From Bacillota bacterium (lineage in GTDB: Bacteria; Sysuimicrobiota; Sysuimicrobiia; Sysuimicrobiales; Segetimicrobiaceae), in NCBI GenBank assembly GCA_021324255.1, contig JAJPJL010000130.1, forward strand, positions 1-64,000: a DNA stretch of 64,000 nt, written 5' to 3'. The notes beneath the pieces are model-generated. The model did no database searches. It was not told where the DNA came from and saw only the letters and a program-made list of their open reading frames with translations. Of the stretch, positions 53,834 through 63,268 are shown one piece after another. A program made the translations under genes and the position numbers. Numbering within the stretch: position 1 is the stretch's first letter; the number at the start of each line of letters is the position of its first letter.

Positions 53834-54808
53834 CTACGCAACGGTGCGCCGGACCGCCTCCACGATCTTCGCCTCGTTGGGTTGGGCCAGGAGTTCGAGC
53901 GTCCGCGCGTAGGGCATGGGGACGTCCTCGCCCGAGACGCGGACCACCGGCGCGTCCAGGTCGTCGAAGGCGCGCTCGTAGATGCCGGCCATGACCTCCC
54001 CGGCCACGCCGTAGAGTCCGCCCTGATCCTCGATGACGACGGCCCGGTGCGTCCGCCGCACGCTCTCCACCACGGTGGCCATGTCCAACGGGCGCAGCGT
54101 TCGGAGGTCGATCACGTCGCATTCCACCCCGTCGGCGGCCAGGTGCGCCGCCGCGGCGAGCGTCATATGCAGCGTCCGCCCGTGGGTCACGAGGGTCACG
54201 TCGCGGCCGTGACGCGCCACCGCCGCCCGGCCGAACGGGACCACGTAGTCGCCGTCCGGCACCTCGCCGCGCAGGCCGTACAGGGATGCGTTCTCGAGAA
54301 AGATCACCGGATCGCTGGCGCGGATGGCCGTGCGCAACAACCCGCGCGCGTCGGCGGGCGTGGCGGGCGCGGCCACGTACAACCCGGGGAAGTACCCGTA
54401 CAGCGCCTCGAGCGCCTGGGAGTGCTGCGCCGACAGTTGCACACCGGCGCCGTTCGGGCCCCGGATGACCATCGGCACGCCGGCTTGGCCGCCCGAGAAG
54501 TACCGGATCTTCGCCGCGTTTTGGATGATCTGGTCCGCGGCGATCAGCGAGAAGTTCCACGTCATGACCTCGATGACGGGGCGCAGGCCCAGCATGGCCA
54601 TCCCGATCCCGCAGCCGATGAACCCGGCCTCGGAGATCGGCGTGTCGATGACGCGCTTGGGGCCGTAGCGCGCGAGCAACCCCTCCGTCACGAGAAACGT
54701 GCCCCCGTACACGCCGATGTCCTCGCCCATCAGGAGGACGCGGGGGTCGCGGTCCATCTCCTCCACGAGCGTGCTCTTGAGCGCGTCGCGATACGTCAGG
54801 TCAGGCAC
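53834..54808 (-). CDS. pdhB: Pyruvate dehydrogenase E1 component, beta subunit
   Basis: 324 residues. LLMGEDIGVYGGTFLVTEGL, DTPISEAGFIGCGIGMAMLG and AGVQLSAQHSQALEALYGYF are E1-beta hallmarks, and the transketolase C-terminal domain follows (ECDVIDLRTLRPLDMATVVE). It forms the alpha2beta2 E1 with the product of the gene 24 bp upstream. 17 bp separate it from E2. Confidence 0.92.
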   Translation of the reverse strand: MPDLTYRDALKSTLVEEMDRDPRVLLMGEDIGVYGGTFLVTEGLLARYGPKRVIDTPISEAGFIGCGIGMAMLGLRPVIEVMTWNFSLIAADQIIQNAAKIRYFSGGQAGVPMVIRGPNGAGVQLSAQHSQALEALYGYFPGLYVAAPATPADARGLLRTAIRASDPVIFLENASLYGLRGEVPDGDYVVPFGRAAVARHGRDVTLVTHGRTLHMTLAAAAHLAADGVECDVIDLRTLRPLDMATVVESVRRTHRAVVIEDQGGLYGVAGEVMAGIYERAFDDLDAPVVRVSGEDVPMPYARTLELLAQPNEAKIVEAVRRTVA

Positions 54809-54832
54809 GCGCCGCCCCCCGCGGGGCCCCGC

Positions 54833-55849
54833 TCACCGATCCCCATCCCGCGCCTCGCCGTAGACGTCGGTATACAACTCCTCGGGCGCCGGATCGGGGC
54901 TGGCCTCGGCGAACGTCACCGCCTCCTGCACCCGCCGCTCCGCCTCCGCGGCGATGGCCTCCACCTTGGCGTCGTCGAGCGCGCCGGCGTGCCTCAGGCG
55001 TTGCTCGGTCTGCGCGATCGGGTCGCGCTGCCGCCACTCCTGGACTTCCGACTTCGCCCGGTACGGCTGCAGCAGGTCCGCCGCGCCGTGCGCCGCGTAC
55101 CGGTACGTCAGCGTCTCGACGGCCCAGGGGCGCCCGGTCCGGCGCGCCTCATCCACGCCCCGCCGGACCACGTCGTACACCGCCTGCGGGTCCATGCCGT
55201 CGCAGACTTCGTTCGGAATGTCGTAGGCGTCGAAGCGCGACGCGAGCGCCGGCACCGCGGAGGAGCGCGGCACCGACGTGCCCATGCCGTACTGGTTGTT
55301 CTCGACGACGAGCACGAGCGGGCAGAGGCCGGCGTGCCCCCAGAGGCCGGCGAGGTTCAGGGCCTCGTGGAACGCGCCGGTGTTCATCGCGCCGTCGCCG
55401 AGGAAACAGACGCACACGCGGTCGCCGTGGTCGTAGCGCAGCGCGTACGCCGCCCCGACGGCGAGCGGAAGATGGCCGCCGACGACGCCGTATCCGCCGT
55501 AGAACCCCCGCTGGACGTCGAACAGGTGCATCGAGCCTCCCTTGCCCTTACACAGCCCCGTCGACTTGCCGTACAGCTCCGCCATCACCGCGCCGGGATC
55601 GGTCCCGCGCAGCAGGACATACGCGTGATCGCGGTACGAGGCGAAGATGATGTCGTCGTCCCGGATCGCGCCGAGCACCCCGACCGCGACCGCCTCTTGA
55701 CCGATGTACAAGTGCAGGTAGCCGCCGACCTTGCCGCGCCGGAAGCTCCGTTCCGCCTGCTCCTCGAAGTGGCGCACGAACACCATGGAGCGGTACCACT
55801 CCAGGAGGACGTCCGTGTCGACCCCGGGGTGCTGGACCTTCTTCACCAT
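54833..55849 (-). CDS. pdhA: Pyruvate dehydrogenase E1 component, alpha subunit
   Basis: 338 residues from ATG 55849; ATG 55885 is also possible. The thiamine-diphosphate motif is CFLGDGAMNTGAFHEALNLA ending in VENNQYGMG. The pyrimidine-side GKGGSMHLF and phosphorylation-loop-like YRYAAHGAADLL are present. The loop has A in place of the usual S/G near HG. It heads the PDH operon and is divergent from the HAD-gnd-zwf operon across about 190 bp, which must hold both promoters. Confidence 0.92.
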   Translation of the reverse strand: MVKKVQHPGVDTDVLLEWYRSMVFVRHFEEQAERSFRRGKVGGYLHLYIGQEAVAVGVLGAIRDDDIIFASYRDHAYVLLRGTDPGAVMAELYGKSTGLCKGKGGSMHLFDVQRGFYGGYGVVGGHLPLAVGAAYALRYDHGDRVCVCFLGDGAMNTGAFHEALNLAGLWGHAGLCPLVLVVENNQYGMGTSVPRSSAVPALASRFDAYDIPNEVCDGMDPQAVYDVVRRGVDEARRTGRPWAVETLTYRYAAHGAADLLQPYRAKSEVQEWRQRDPIAQTEQRLRHAGALDDAKVEAIAAEAERRVQEAVTFAEASPDPAPEELYTDVYGEARDGDR

Positions 55850-56042
55850 CGCGTACCCGTCCCCATTCCTCGGCGCTCGCGCCATGCCCCACCAGGTATT
55901 CCCCCGGCGACACGCGAGCCCCTTTTGCCACGACAACGCCCCGGCGCGCCGCCCGGTTCGCGCCGACAGGACCGGCCCGGGAGCGGACCGAAGGACACCG
56001 CGGCCGCGCGCTGCGCACGCCGTTCACTCAGGGGGCCGACCC

Positions 56043-56681
56043 GTGTGGCATCCTCGGATTCGCACGATCTTCTGCGACATCGGCGGCGTCGTCCTCACCA
56101 ACGGGTGGGATCGGTCGGCCCGCCGCCTCGCCGCGGAGCGGTTTCACCTGGACCTCGCCGATCTCGACGAGCGCCACCATTATGTCTTCGACACCTACGA
56201 GGAGGGAAAGACCTCGTTGGACGACTACCTCAACCACGTCGTCTTCCACCAGCCCCGGCCGTTCACGCGGGAGGACTTCAAAGCGGTCATGTTCGCCCAG
56301 TCGCAGCGGCTGCCCGGCATGACCGAGCTGCTCGCCGACCTCCGGGCGCGCTACCGTCTCCGGATCTTCGCGCTCAGCAACGAGGGGCGCGAGCTGACGC
56401 TCCACCGGGTGCAGACGTTCCGGCTCGCGGAGTTGATGGACGCGTTCGTCTGCTCATGCTTCGTGCACCTCCGGAAGCCGGACCCGGACATGTTCCGGCT
56501 CGCGCTGGACGTGGCGCAGGTCTCGCCGGATGAGGCCGCCTACATCGAGGACCGGGCGATGTTCGCGCAAATCGCCGCCGAGCACGGCTTCCACGCCATC
56601 CATCACACGGGGCTGGAGACGACCCGGGCGCGCCTCGCCGCCATGGGCTTGGAGAGCCCCGCGGGGGGTGCGGGCGCATGA
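56043..56681 (+). CDS. HAD-superfamily hydrolase
   Basis: 212 residues starting at GTG 56043 with AGGGGG 7 nt upstream. The first Asp motif is atypical, FCDIGGVVLTN (D-x-G-G-V). The second is FALSNEG and the Lys/Asp motifs are in LRKPDPDMFRLAL and YIEDRAMFA. Proteins of this shape are HAD-like phosphatases, with a sugar phosphate a reasonable guess given gnd and zwf downstream. ATGA overlap with gnd. Confidence 0.82.
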   Translation: MWHPRIRTIFCDIGGVVLTNGWDRSARRLAAERFHLDLADLDERHHYVFDTYEEGKTSLDDYLNHVVFHQPRPFTREDFKAVMFAQSQRLPGMTELLADLRARYRLRIFALSNEGRELTLHRVQTFRLAELMDAFVCSCFVHLRKPDPDMFRLALDVAQVSPDEAAYIEDRAMFAQIAAEHGFHAIHHTGLETTRARLAAMGLESPAGGAGA

Positions 56682-58093
56682 GCGAGGGCGCCTATCACCT
56701 CGGCATGGTGGGGCTCGGCACGATGGGGCGCAACCTGCTGCTCAACATGGCGGATCACGGGGTTCCGGTCGCCGGCTACGACAAGGACGACGCGCGCGCG
56801 CGGACGCTCGCGGCGGAGGCGGGCCAGCGGCGCGTCGGGGCCACGTCGCGCCTCGAGGAATTCGTCGGGTGGCTGCGCGCCCCCCGGGCCGTGATGATGC
56901 TCGTGCCGGCCGGCCCCATCGTCGACTCCGTGATCGCCGACCTCCTGCCCCACCTGCAACGGGGGGACGTGCTCATCGACGGCGGCAACTCGTTCTTCAA
57001 GGACACGGACGTCCGGAGCCGGATGCTCGCGCAGCACGGGGTGCACTATCTGGGGGTCGGCGTGTCCGGCGGCGAGTACGGCGCCCGGTACGGCCCGAGC
57101 ATGATGCCGGGCGGTCCCGCCGAGGCGTACGAACGCGTGCGGCCGCTGTTCGAGGCCGTGGCCGCGCAGGTGGGGGGCGATCCCTGCGTCGCGTATATGG
57201 GCCCGGGGTCGGCCGGGCACTACGTCAAGATGGTGCACAACGGCATCGAGTACGGCCTCATGCAGCTCATCGCGGAAGCGTACGATCTGATGAAGCGCGG
57301 GCTCGGCATGAACGAGGACGAGCTGCATGACGTGTTCGCCCGCTGGAACACGGGCGACCTCGCCGGCTACCTCATCGAGATCACGGCGGAGATCTTTCTC
57401 AAGGTCGACGACCGCACCGGGAAGCGGCTGGTGAACGTGATCCTGGACGCGGCGAAGCAAAAGGGCACGGGCATGTGGACCTCGCAGAACGCCATGGACC
57501 TCCACGTCCCGCTCCCCGTGATCGACATGGCCGTGGCGATGCGCGACCTCAGCGGTCTCGAGGCGGAGCGGAGCGCCGCGAGCCGCGCGATCCCCGGACC
57601 GCCGACCGCCATCGCCGCAGACCGCGGCCCGTTGGTCGCGACGCTGGCACGCGCGCTCTACGCGGCGATGCTGCTCACGTACGCGCAGGGCCTGGCCGTG
57701 CTCGGCCGGGCCGTGGCCGCCTACGGCTACGGCACCCGACTGGAAGACGTGGCCCGCATCTGGCGCGGCGGCTGCATCATCCGCGCCGCCGCGCTGGAGC
57801 GGATCCGGGCGGCGTATCGCGCGCGCGCCGATCTGCCCAACCTCATGCTCGACCCGCCGCTGGGCGCGGCCGTCGCGGAGCGCGCGGGTGACCTGCGCAC
57901 CATCGTCGGCGCGGGCGCCCAGAGCGGCATCCCCGTGCCCGCCTTCGCCGCGGCGCTCGCCTACCTCGACGCCTACCGCAGCGCGTCGCTGCCGGCCAAC
58001 CTGATCCAGGCGCAGCGCGACTACTTCGGCGCGCACACGTACGAGCGCGTCGACGAGCGGGGCGTGTTCCACACGGAGTGGCGTCGTGCCTGA
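56678..58093 (+). CDS. gnd: 6-phosphogluconate dehydrogenase, decarboxylating
   Basis: 471 residues, the long form. NADP-fold [20 protein letters not shown], substrate loop [20 protein letters not shown] and catalytic Lys-His in [20 protein letters not shown] are all present. The C-terminal tail ends [17 protein letters not shown]. It oxidises 6-phosphogluconate to ribulose-5-P and CO2. It overlaps the HAD gene by 4 bp and the second zwf by 8 bp. Confidence 0.95.
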   Translation: MSEGAYHLGMVGLGTMGRNLLLNMADHGVPVAGYDKDDARARTLAAEAGQRRVGATSRLEEFVGWLRAPRAVMMLVPAGPIVDSVIADLLPHLQRGDVLIDGGNSFFKDTDVRSRMLAQHGVHYLGVGVSGGEYGARYGPSMMPGGPAEAYERVRPLFEAVAAQVGGDPCVAYMGPGSAGHYVKMVHNGIEYGLMQLIAEAYDLMKRGLGMNEDELHDVFARWNTGDLAGYLIEITAEIFLKVDDRTGKRLVNVILDAAKQKGTGMWTSQNAMDLHVPLPVIDMAVAMRDLSGLEAERSAASRAIPGPPTAIAADRGPLVATLARALYAAMLLTYAQGLAVLGRAVAAYGYGTRLEDVARIWRGGCIIRAAALERIRAAYRARADLPNLMLDPPLGAAVAERAGDLRTIVGAGAQSGIPVPAFAAALAYLDAYRSASLPANLIQAQRDYFGAHTYERVDERGVFHTEWRRA

Positions 58094-59629
58094 CGGCCGG
58101 CGGTTTCCGGCCGGCATGCGCCCGGGCCCCACCACGCTCGTCATCTTCGGTGCGGGCGGCGATCTCGCGTGGCGGAAGCTCGTGCCGGCCCTGTACAACC
58201 TGTTCCTGTACGAGTGGCTGCCCGCCGAGTCGGCCGTGCTCGGGGTGGACCGTAAGAGCCTCTCCGATGATGCGTTCCGCCGGCACCTGCGCGAGGGCGT
58301 CGACCAATTTTCGCGCCGGGGACGCGCCGAGGACGCCTCGTGGCGGACATTTGCCGGGCGCATCTCGTTCCACGCCATGGACTTCACCGCGGCGGGATCC
58401 GGCGAGGCCCTCGGCACGCGGCTGCCCCCGCTCGAACGGAGCTGGCACGCGCCGGCCACGCGCATCTTCTATCTCGCGACGCCGCCCGCCGCCGTGCCGG
58501 CGATCGTGGAGCGCCTCCGCGAGGCCGGGCTGCGGCGCGGCGATCCGTCCGTCCGGATCGTGGTGGAGAAGCCGTACGGCCGCGATCTCGCGTCCGCGCA
58601 AGCGCTGACGCAGACGCTCTACCAGCTGTTCGACGAGCGGCAGATCTACCGGATCGACCATTACCTCGGCAAGGAGACCGTGCAGAACATCCTGGCCTTC
58701 CGGTTTGCGAACGCCTTGATCGAGCCGGTCTGGAACCGCCGGTACATCGACCACGTCCAGATCACCGTCGCCGAGGAGGTCGGCGTCGAGCACCGCGGGG
58801 CCTACTACGACCGGGCGGGCGCGCTGCGCGACATGGTGCAGAACCATCTGCTCCAGATCCTGTGCCTCGTGGCGATGGAGCCGCCCGTATCGTTCGATGA
58901 CGAGGAGATCCGCAACAAAAAGACCGACGTGCTCAAAGCGATCCGCCCGATCGATCCCGACCGCGTGTCGGACGTCGCGGTGCGCGGCCAGTACGGCCCG
59001 GGCGTCATCGGCGGCACACCCGTGCCGGGCTATCGCCAGGAACCCGACGTGGCCCGGACGCTCCCACCGAGACGTTCGCGGCGATCAAGTTTCACGTCGA
59101 CAACTGGCGGTGGCAGGGCGTGCCCTTCTACCTCCGCACCGGCAAGCGGTTGCCGGTCAAGGCCTCCGAGGTGTCGGTGCTGTTCCACCCGGCGCCCCAC
59201 CAGCCGTTCCCTGCCTCCGCCGTCGAGCACTGGCAACCGAACCGCCTGGCGATCCGGGTGCAACCCGCGGAGGGCATCCTCACGCGCCTGCAGGCGAAGC
59301 GGCCGGGGCCGGTCATGCACCTCGATCCGGTGGACATGGTATTTTCGTACGAGCGCGCGTTTCGCACCCCGTCGCCCGAGGCGTACGAGACGCTGCTCCT
59401 CGACGTGATGCGCGGGGACGCGACCCTCTTCATGCGGGACGACCAAGTCGACGCCGCGTGGTCGGTGGTCGCTCCGATGCTGACCGCCTGGGAGGAGCGG
59501 CGGCCCTCGCGGTTCCCGAACTATGCGGCCGGCACGTGGGGCCCGGAGGCCGCGGACGCGTTGCTGGCGAAGGACGGACGGCGGTGGCTGCTTCCCACCG
59601 TCGTGGAGCCGCCCGTGACCGATCCCTGA
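58086..59629 (+). CDS. zwf: Glucose-6-phosphate dehydrogenase, copy 2, frameshifted
   Basis: From GTG 58086: [36 protein letters not shown] and [17 protein letters not shown]. After GYRQEPDVA the frame turns to nonsense. The match resumes one base back with [19 protein letters not shown] and runs to [18 protein letters not shown]. One extra C in GGCCCGG at 59051-59057 would restore [10 protein letters not shown], matching copy 1 (VAPRSRTETF). It overlaps gnd by 8 bp. If real, this copy is broken and copy 1 at 2.7 kb would supply the activity; otherwise a one-base assembly error. Confidence 0.87.
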
Positions 59630-59702
59630 GACCGCACGTCGCGGAGCGGCCGGCTCGACACTCGGCATCGCCTGTCACTCAGAAAGGGGGCCATCGACTC
59701 GC

Positions 59703-60083
59703 ATGGAACGCCAGGCCGTGTTCCCGTCAGACCGCCCGCGTCCGACCTCACCCTACTCGCCGGGGATCCGGCTTGACCGGCTCGTCTTTACCTCCGGGCA
59801 GGTCGGCGCGGACCCAACAGGCAAGGTCCCCGAGGACATTCGCGCGCAGACGCGCAACTGCATCGACAACTGCCGGGCCGTGCTCGAGGCGGCCGGGTCC
59901 GGTCTCGGGCGCGTCCTCAAGGTCACGGTGTTCCTCACCGATATCGCGGAGTTCGGGGCGATGAACGAGGTGTACCGGAGCGCGTTCCAGGGCGATCTCC
60001 CCGCGCGCAGCACCGTCCAGGTCGCGGCGCTGGCGCGCCCGGAGTTGCGGGTGGAGATCGAGATGATCGGCTACGTGCCGTAG
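59703..60083 (+). CDS. RidA/YjgF/YER057c family protein
   Basis: 126 residues. LVFTSGQVGADPTGKVPEDI, VLKVTVFLTDIAEFGAMNEV and ARSTVQVAALARPELRVEIE are characteristic. The catalytic Arg of enamine/imine deaminases is in PARSTVQV and a final Glu in EIEMIGY. It probably hydrolyses reactive enamines. GAAAGGGGG lies 14 nt upstream of ATG 59703, a rather long spacing. Confidence 0.87.
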   Translation: MERQAVFPSDRPRPTSPYSPGIRLDRLVFTSGQVGADPTGKVPEDIRAQTRNCIDNCRAVLEAAGSGLGRVLKVTVFLTDIAEFGAMNEVYRSAFQGDLPARSTVQVAALARPELRVEIEMIGYVP

Positions 60084-60089
60084 CCCGCG

Positions 60090-60120
60090 CGTCCGGGCGG
60101 GCGCGCGCCACCCCCGGACG
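60090..60120. terminator. Hairpin between convergent genes
   Basis: An 8-bp inverted repeat (CGTCCGGG and its complement) with a 15-nt loop in the 59-bp gap between the RidA and M20 peptidase genes. No T-tract on either side. It could serve as a weak bidirectional terminator. Confidence 0.35.
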
Positions 60121-60142
60121 GCAGCGCCACCGGCTGGCCCGG

Positions 60143-61279
60143 CTAGAGCTCGGCCAGGAGGCGCGTAAACCAGGCCAGGCGCGGCGCGATCGCGGACACG
60201 ATGATGTGTTCATGGTCCGCATGGCCGCCATCGCCCACGGCGCCGAGCCCGTCAAACGTGGGGACGCCCGCGGCGGCGGTAAAGTTGCCGTCGCTGCCGC
60301 CGCCCGTGCCCGTGGCCGGCAGATCGACGCCCTCGTCCGCGGCCAGACGCCGCGCGAGCTCATAGAGCCGCCGGGACGCGGGCGTTTCTTCCATCGGCGG
60401 GCGGTTGAGGCCGCCCGTGACCCGGGTGGTCACGCCCGCCGCGAACGCCGAGCGGGTCTTGATGCGCTCGTCGGTGCGGCGCGCCTCTGTCATCGTCCGG
60501 ACCCGCAGGTCGATCTCCGCCTCCGCCGACGCCGCGACCACGTTCGATCGCGTGCCCCCGCGGACCACCCCGACGTTGACCGTGGTGCCCCGCTCCGGAT
60601 CGTTGAGCGCGTGCAGATCGATGACTTGATGCGCGAGCTCGAGCACGGCGCTGCGCCCGCGCTCCGGGTCCGCGCCGGCGTGGCTGGCCACGCCCTGCAC
60701 GTGCATCCGGTAGATGCCTACGCCCTTGCGCCACAGCTTCACCGCGCCCTCCGGCCCGACGGACGGTTCGAGGATGAGCGCGCACTCCGATTCCCTTGCA
60801 AGCCGTTCGATGAGCGGCCGGGACGTCGGGCTCCCGACCTCCTCCTCGCTGTTGGCCAGGAACACAAACGTCTTGTCCTCCGCGACGCCGCTCTCCACCA
60901 CGGCCCGAAGCGCCCACACCGCCTGGATGTCCCCGTACTTCATGTCGAAGCATCCGGGCCCCGTCATCCGGTCGCCGTCCAGCCGGCACGGCAGCCGTTC
61001 CAGCGTCCCGACCGGCCAGACCGTGTCGAAGTGACCGACGAGGAGGACGCGCCGCCGGCCGCGCCCGACGCGCGCCTCGAAGTGATCGCCCCAGCGCTCT
61101 TGCCGGTGCCAGACGACGTCCGCACGCGCGGCGTCGGCGAAGCGGCCCGCCAGGTACTGCCCGGCGCGATCGACCGCCGCCTTGTCGGTCGTGGGCGACT
61201 CGAGCTCCACGAAGGCTTTGAGATCCGCCAGCAGATCGCTCAGGTGGTCGTCGGCGAATCCGCGGAACCGGGTGCTCAC
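60143..61279 (-). CDS. M20-family metallopeptidase (glutamate carboxypeptidase-like)
   Basis: 378 residues from GTG 61279 with AAGGAGG 7 nt upstream. Metal ligands: GHFDTVWP (His-x-Asp), GPGCFDMKYGDI (bridging Asp), ANSEEEVGS (Glu-Glu) and the C-terminal GAVGDGGHADHEHI. The dimerisation domain lies between (VASHAGADPERGRSAVLELA). It resembles carboxypeptidase G2, which cleaves C-terminal Glu from peptides and folates. It overlaps panE by 4 bp. Confidence 0.88.
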   Translation of the reverse strand: MSTRFRGFADDHLSDLLADLKAFVELESPTTDKAAVDRAGQYLAGRFADAARADVVWHRQERWGDHFEARVGRGRRRVLLVGHFDTVWPVGTLERLPCRLDGDRMTGPGCFDMKYGDIQAVWALRAVVESGVAEDKTFVFLANSEEEVGSPTSRPLIERLARESECALILEPSVGPEGAVKLWRKGVGIYRMHVQGVASHAGADPERGRSAVLELAHQVIDLHALNDPERGTTVNVGVVRGGTRSNVVAASAEAEIDLRVRTMTEARRTDERIKTRSAFAAGVTTRVTGGLNRPPMEETPASRRLYELARRLAADEGVDLPATGTGGGSDGNFTAAAGVPTFDGLGAVGDGGHADHEHIIVSAIAPRLAWFTRLLAEL

Positions 61280-62337
61280 CGGGGAACCTCCTTGGGGTAG
61301 ACCGCCTCGTTGAGGCGCCGCAGTTCGGCGAGATTCTGCGGCGCCATCGCTCGGCGGCCCGCTTCCAGCTCGTGGATCATCTCGATGAGGCACGCCGCGA
61401 GCGGCAGCTCGAATCCGTGCGAGCGCGCAATCTCGACCACCGGGCCGAGCTGGTGGTCCACCTCGGTCGGCCGGTGGCGGACCGCGAGGTCGCGCCAGAT
61501 CCCGCTCTTTTGCTTCAGCGACCGGCGGTTGAACGTGGCCAGACGGTCGAGGCTCGCGCGGATCCCGTCCCAGTCGCGCGGGGAGGCGAACCGCATCAAC
61601 CCGGGCTCATAGCCGTCGAACCCCTCGCTCCGCACCCCCTCGGCCTCGGCCGTGCGCACGACCTCGGCCGCGAGGTTGGCCAGCAGCGCGAGGTTCTCCG
61701 GCGCCGAGAGGACGTTGGCCATCGTGTCGTCCACGGTCGCCGACGCGAACAGCTGCGCCGCATAGCCGAGCTTGCCCCACAGATAGCCCCAGATGTTCTG
61801 GGTCAGCGTCGTGTTCTCCAAAAACGCCTCGCGCATGATGTCGCCCAACCGCTCGAGGCGCGGCGTCATCCTCCCATCCAGCTCGCCCAGGTAGAGCGCG
61901 CCCGCGCTGCCGTACATGATACGGCCCGGCGCCTGGTAGTCGGCGCCGAAATTGACGAACGCGCCCACCGTGCGGTCCGCGCCGATCCGCGCCGCGATGA
62001 CCCGCTCGTTGAGCCCGTTCTGCATCGACACCACGTAGCTCTCGGGACCGAGCAGCGGGGCCACGCATTCCAGCGCCGCCGCGGTGTGCTGCGCCTTGAC
62101 GGCCAGCAACACCGCTTCGGGCGGCCGGCCGGCGAGGGCCGCCGCAAGACCGTCCGGGGTGACCGCGGGGGCGCGAACGCGGAACTCCTCCGCCCCCTCG
62201 ATCAGGAGCCCGCCGCGGGCGATGGCCTCGACGTGCTCCTTCGCATTGTCGACGAAGAGCACTTCGTGCTCCGCACGCCGCAGGTACGCGCCGATCGTTC
62301 CTCCGATGGCGCCGGATCCCACGACCGTGAAGTGCAT
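61276..62337 (-). CDS. Ketopantoate reductase family protein (PanE/ApbA)
   Basis: 353 residues. The NADP fold is FTVVGSGAIGGTIGAYLRRA, with AVKAQHTAAAL and SMQNGLNE as typical family segments; the C-terminal helical domain carries IWGYLWGKLGYAAQLFASAT. It is longer than biosynthetic PanE (about 300), so the substrate may be another 2-oxo acid. ATG 62337 has AGGAGGAG upstream. It sits between a gamma-glutamyltranspeptidase remnant and an M20 peptidase, a peptide or glutamyl-compound context. Confidence 0.8.
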   Translation of the reverse strand: MHFTVVGSGAIGGTIGAYLRRAEHEVLFVDNAKEHVEAIARGGLLIEGAEEFRVRAPAVTPDGLAAALAGRPPEAVLLAVKAQHTAAALECVAPLLGPESYVVSMQNGLNERVIAARIGADRTVGAFVNFGADYQAPGRIMYGSAGALYLGELDGRMTPRLERLGDIMREAFLENTTLTQNIWGYLWGKLGYAAQLFASATVDDTMANVLSAPENLALLANLAAEVVRTAEAEGVRSEGFDGYEPGLMRFASPRDWDGIRASLDRLATFNRRSLKQKSGIWRDLAVRHRPTEVDHQLGPVVEIARSHGFELPLAACLIEMIHELEAGRRAMAPQNLAELRRLNEAVYPKEVPR

Positions 62338-62347
62338 CGGTCTCCTC

Positions 62348-62568
62348 CTACCGGCCGGTAGCGTGGCCGTCGCAGCACGGATCCGCCGCGCCCTGGAGCC
62401 ACCCGGCGATGATGCCGCGGCAGGGGTCGATCACGCCGCGTTGCCGCCCGGCTCAAGCACCCGCGCGCCTGCCGGCGCGGCGAGCGGGTTGGCGGTCGCG
62501 ACCATGTCGCGCCGCCCGTACGCGATCCGACGCGGCCCAATCCGAGTCGCGTACGTCTCATGCGGCAC
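62348..62568 (-). pseudogene. Gamma-glutamyltranspeptidase remnant with a large internal deletion
   Basis: From GTG 62568 (GGAGG 7 nt upstream) the minus strand reads RRDMVATANPLAAPAGARVL and EPGGNAA, then stops. This is the conserved start of the GGT large subunit. One frame over, the sequence continues VIDPCRGIIAGWLQGAADPC, then CDGHATGR and a stop, matching the extreme C-terminus of GGT (ID-P ... GAADPR-DG-A-G-Y). About 450 residues between, including the catalytic Thr, are absent. The gene was removed by an internal deletion just upstream of panE. Confidence 0.68.
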
Positions 62569-62682
62569 GGCATCACCTCCGCCGAGGGCCATCCGGGAAG
62601 TTGCGAGGGGAACCGCGCACGCGGGTCCGTTGCCTCACTCTTTGGGCCGCCCCGGCGGAACTCCTGCCGCCCCTCTCGTCCC

Positions 62683-62714
62683 AAAACGCCGAGGGACGGC
62701 CTCGCGGCCGTCCC
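62683..62714 (-). terminator. Intrinsic terminator-like hairpin after cspA
   Basis: A perfect 9-bp stem (GGGACGGCC and its complement) with a 4-nt loop lies 32 bp after the cspA stop. On the minus strand it is followed by a short TTTT run. It is the best Rho-independent terminator candidate in the window. Confidence 0.6.
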
Positions 62715-62745
62715 CCGGCATCGTACGCCTTCTCGATGTCGCGGC

Positions 62746-62952
62746 TTAGCGCAGGACGCGCACGTTCGCTGCCTGCGGACCCTTGCGGCCCTCCGATTCC
62801 TCGTACTCGACCTTGTCGCCCTCGTTCAACGACTTGTAGCCGTCAGCCTGGATCGCGCTGAAGTGCACGAACAAATCCTTGCCGCCGCTGTCCGGGGTGA
62901 TGAAGCCGTAACCCTTCTCGGAGCTGAACCACTTGACCGTACCGACCGCCAT
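62746..62952 (-). CDS. cspA: Cold-shock protein
   Basis: 68 residues, a single OB-fold cold-shock domain. The RNA-binding motifs are KGYGFI (RNP1) and DLFVHFS (RNP2), preceded by VKWFSSE. It acts as an RNA chaperone. ATG 62952 has GAGAAGG immediately upstream. The leader upstream is AT-richer than the surroundings, as is common for cold-shock transcripts. Confidence 0.95.
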   Translation of the reverse strand: MAVGTVKWFSSEKGYGFITPDSGGKDLFVHFSAIQADGYKSLNEGDKVEYEESEGRKGPQAANVRVLR

Positions 62953-63268
62953 ACCTTCTCACCTTCTGTGCTCAGTGCTACCAACCGACTTTGCAGCCTG
63001 CTGATGCCGTAATAGTATGACATACGACGTCCGTGAAGTAAAGCACAAAGTTGTAAAGCAACGGCCGACCTGCCGACCGCCGCGGCCAGCCGGCAGGAAC
63101 GTTCGTCTCCCCGTCTCGGCCCGGAACCCGTGGAGGCACCGCGCCGTGAACGACTTGTAGGCATGGCCGCTTTATGTGTGGAAGTAGGGACGACGATTAC
63201 TCTCTCTCCGGGGCGCCATTGCCCGCGGCCATAGCTCGACGCACGACCAGACGCAAGGAGGATATCCG
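62953..63268. promoter_or_regulatory. cspA leader and divergent promoter region
   Basis: 316 bp between cspA (minus) and the binding-protein gene (plus). On the minus strand a TACTAT -10-like hexamer is at 63012-63017, giving a leader of about 53 nt for cspA. A TTTACT sits 19 bp upstream, which is a wide spacing. On the plus strand only the ribosome site AAGGAGG at 63255-63261 is clear. Confidence 0.4.

Noticed and set aside
62517-62555. 9-bp inverted repeat (CGTACGCGA ... TCGCGTACG) with a 21-nt spacer
   Set aside because: It falls in the start region of the gamma-glutamyltranspeptidase remnant and is GC-palindromic by composition; no evidence of an operator.
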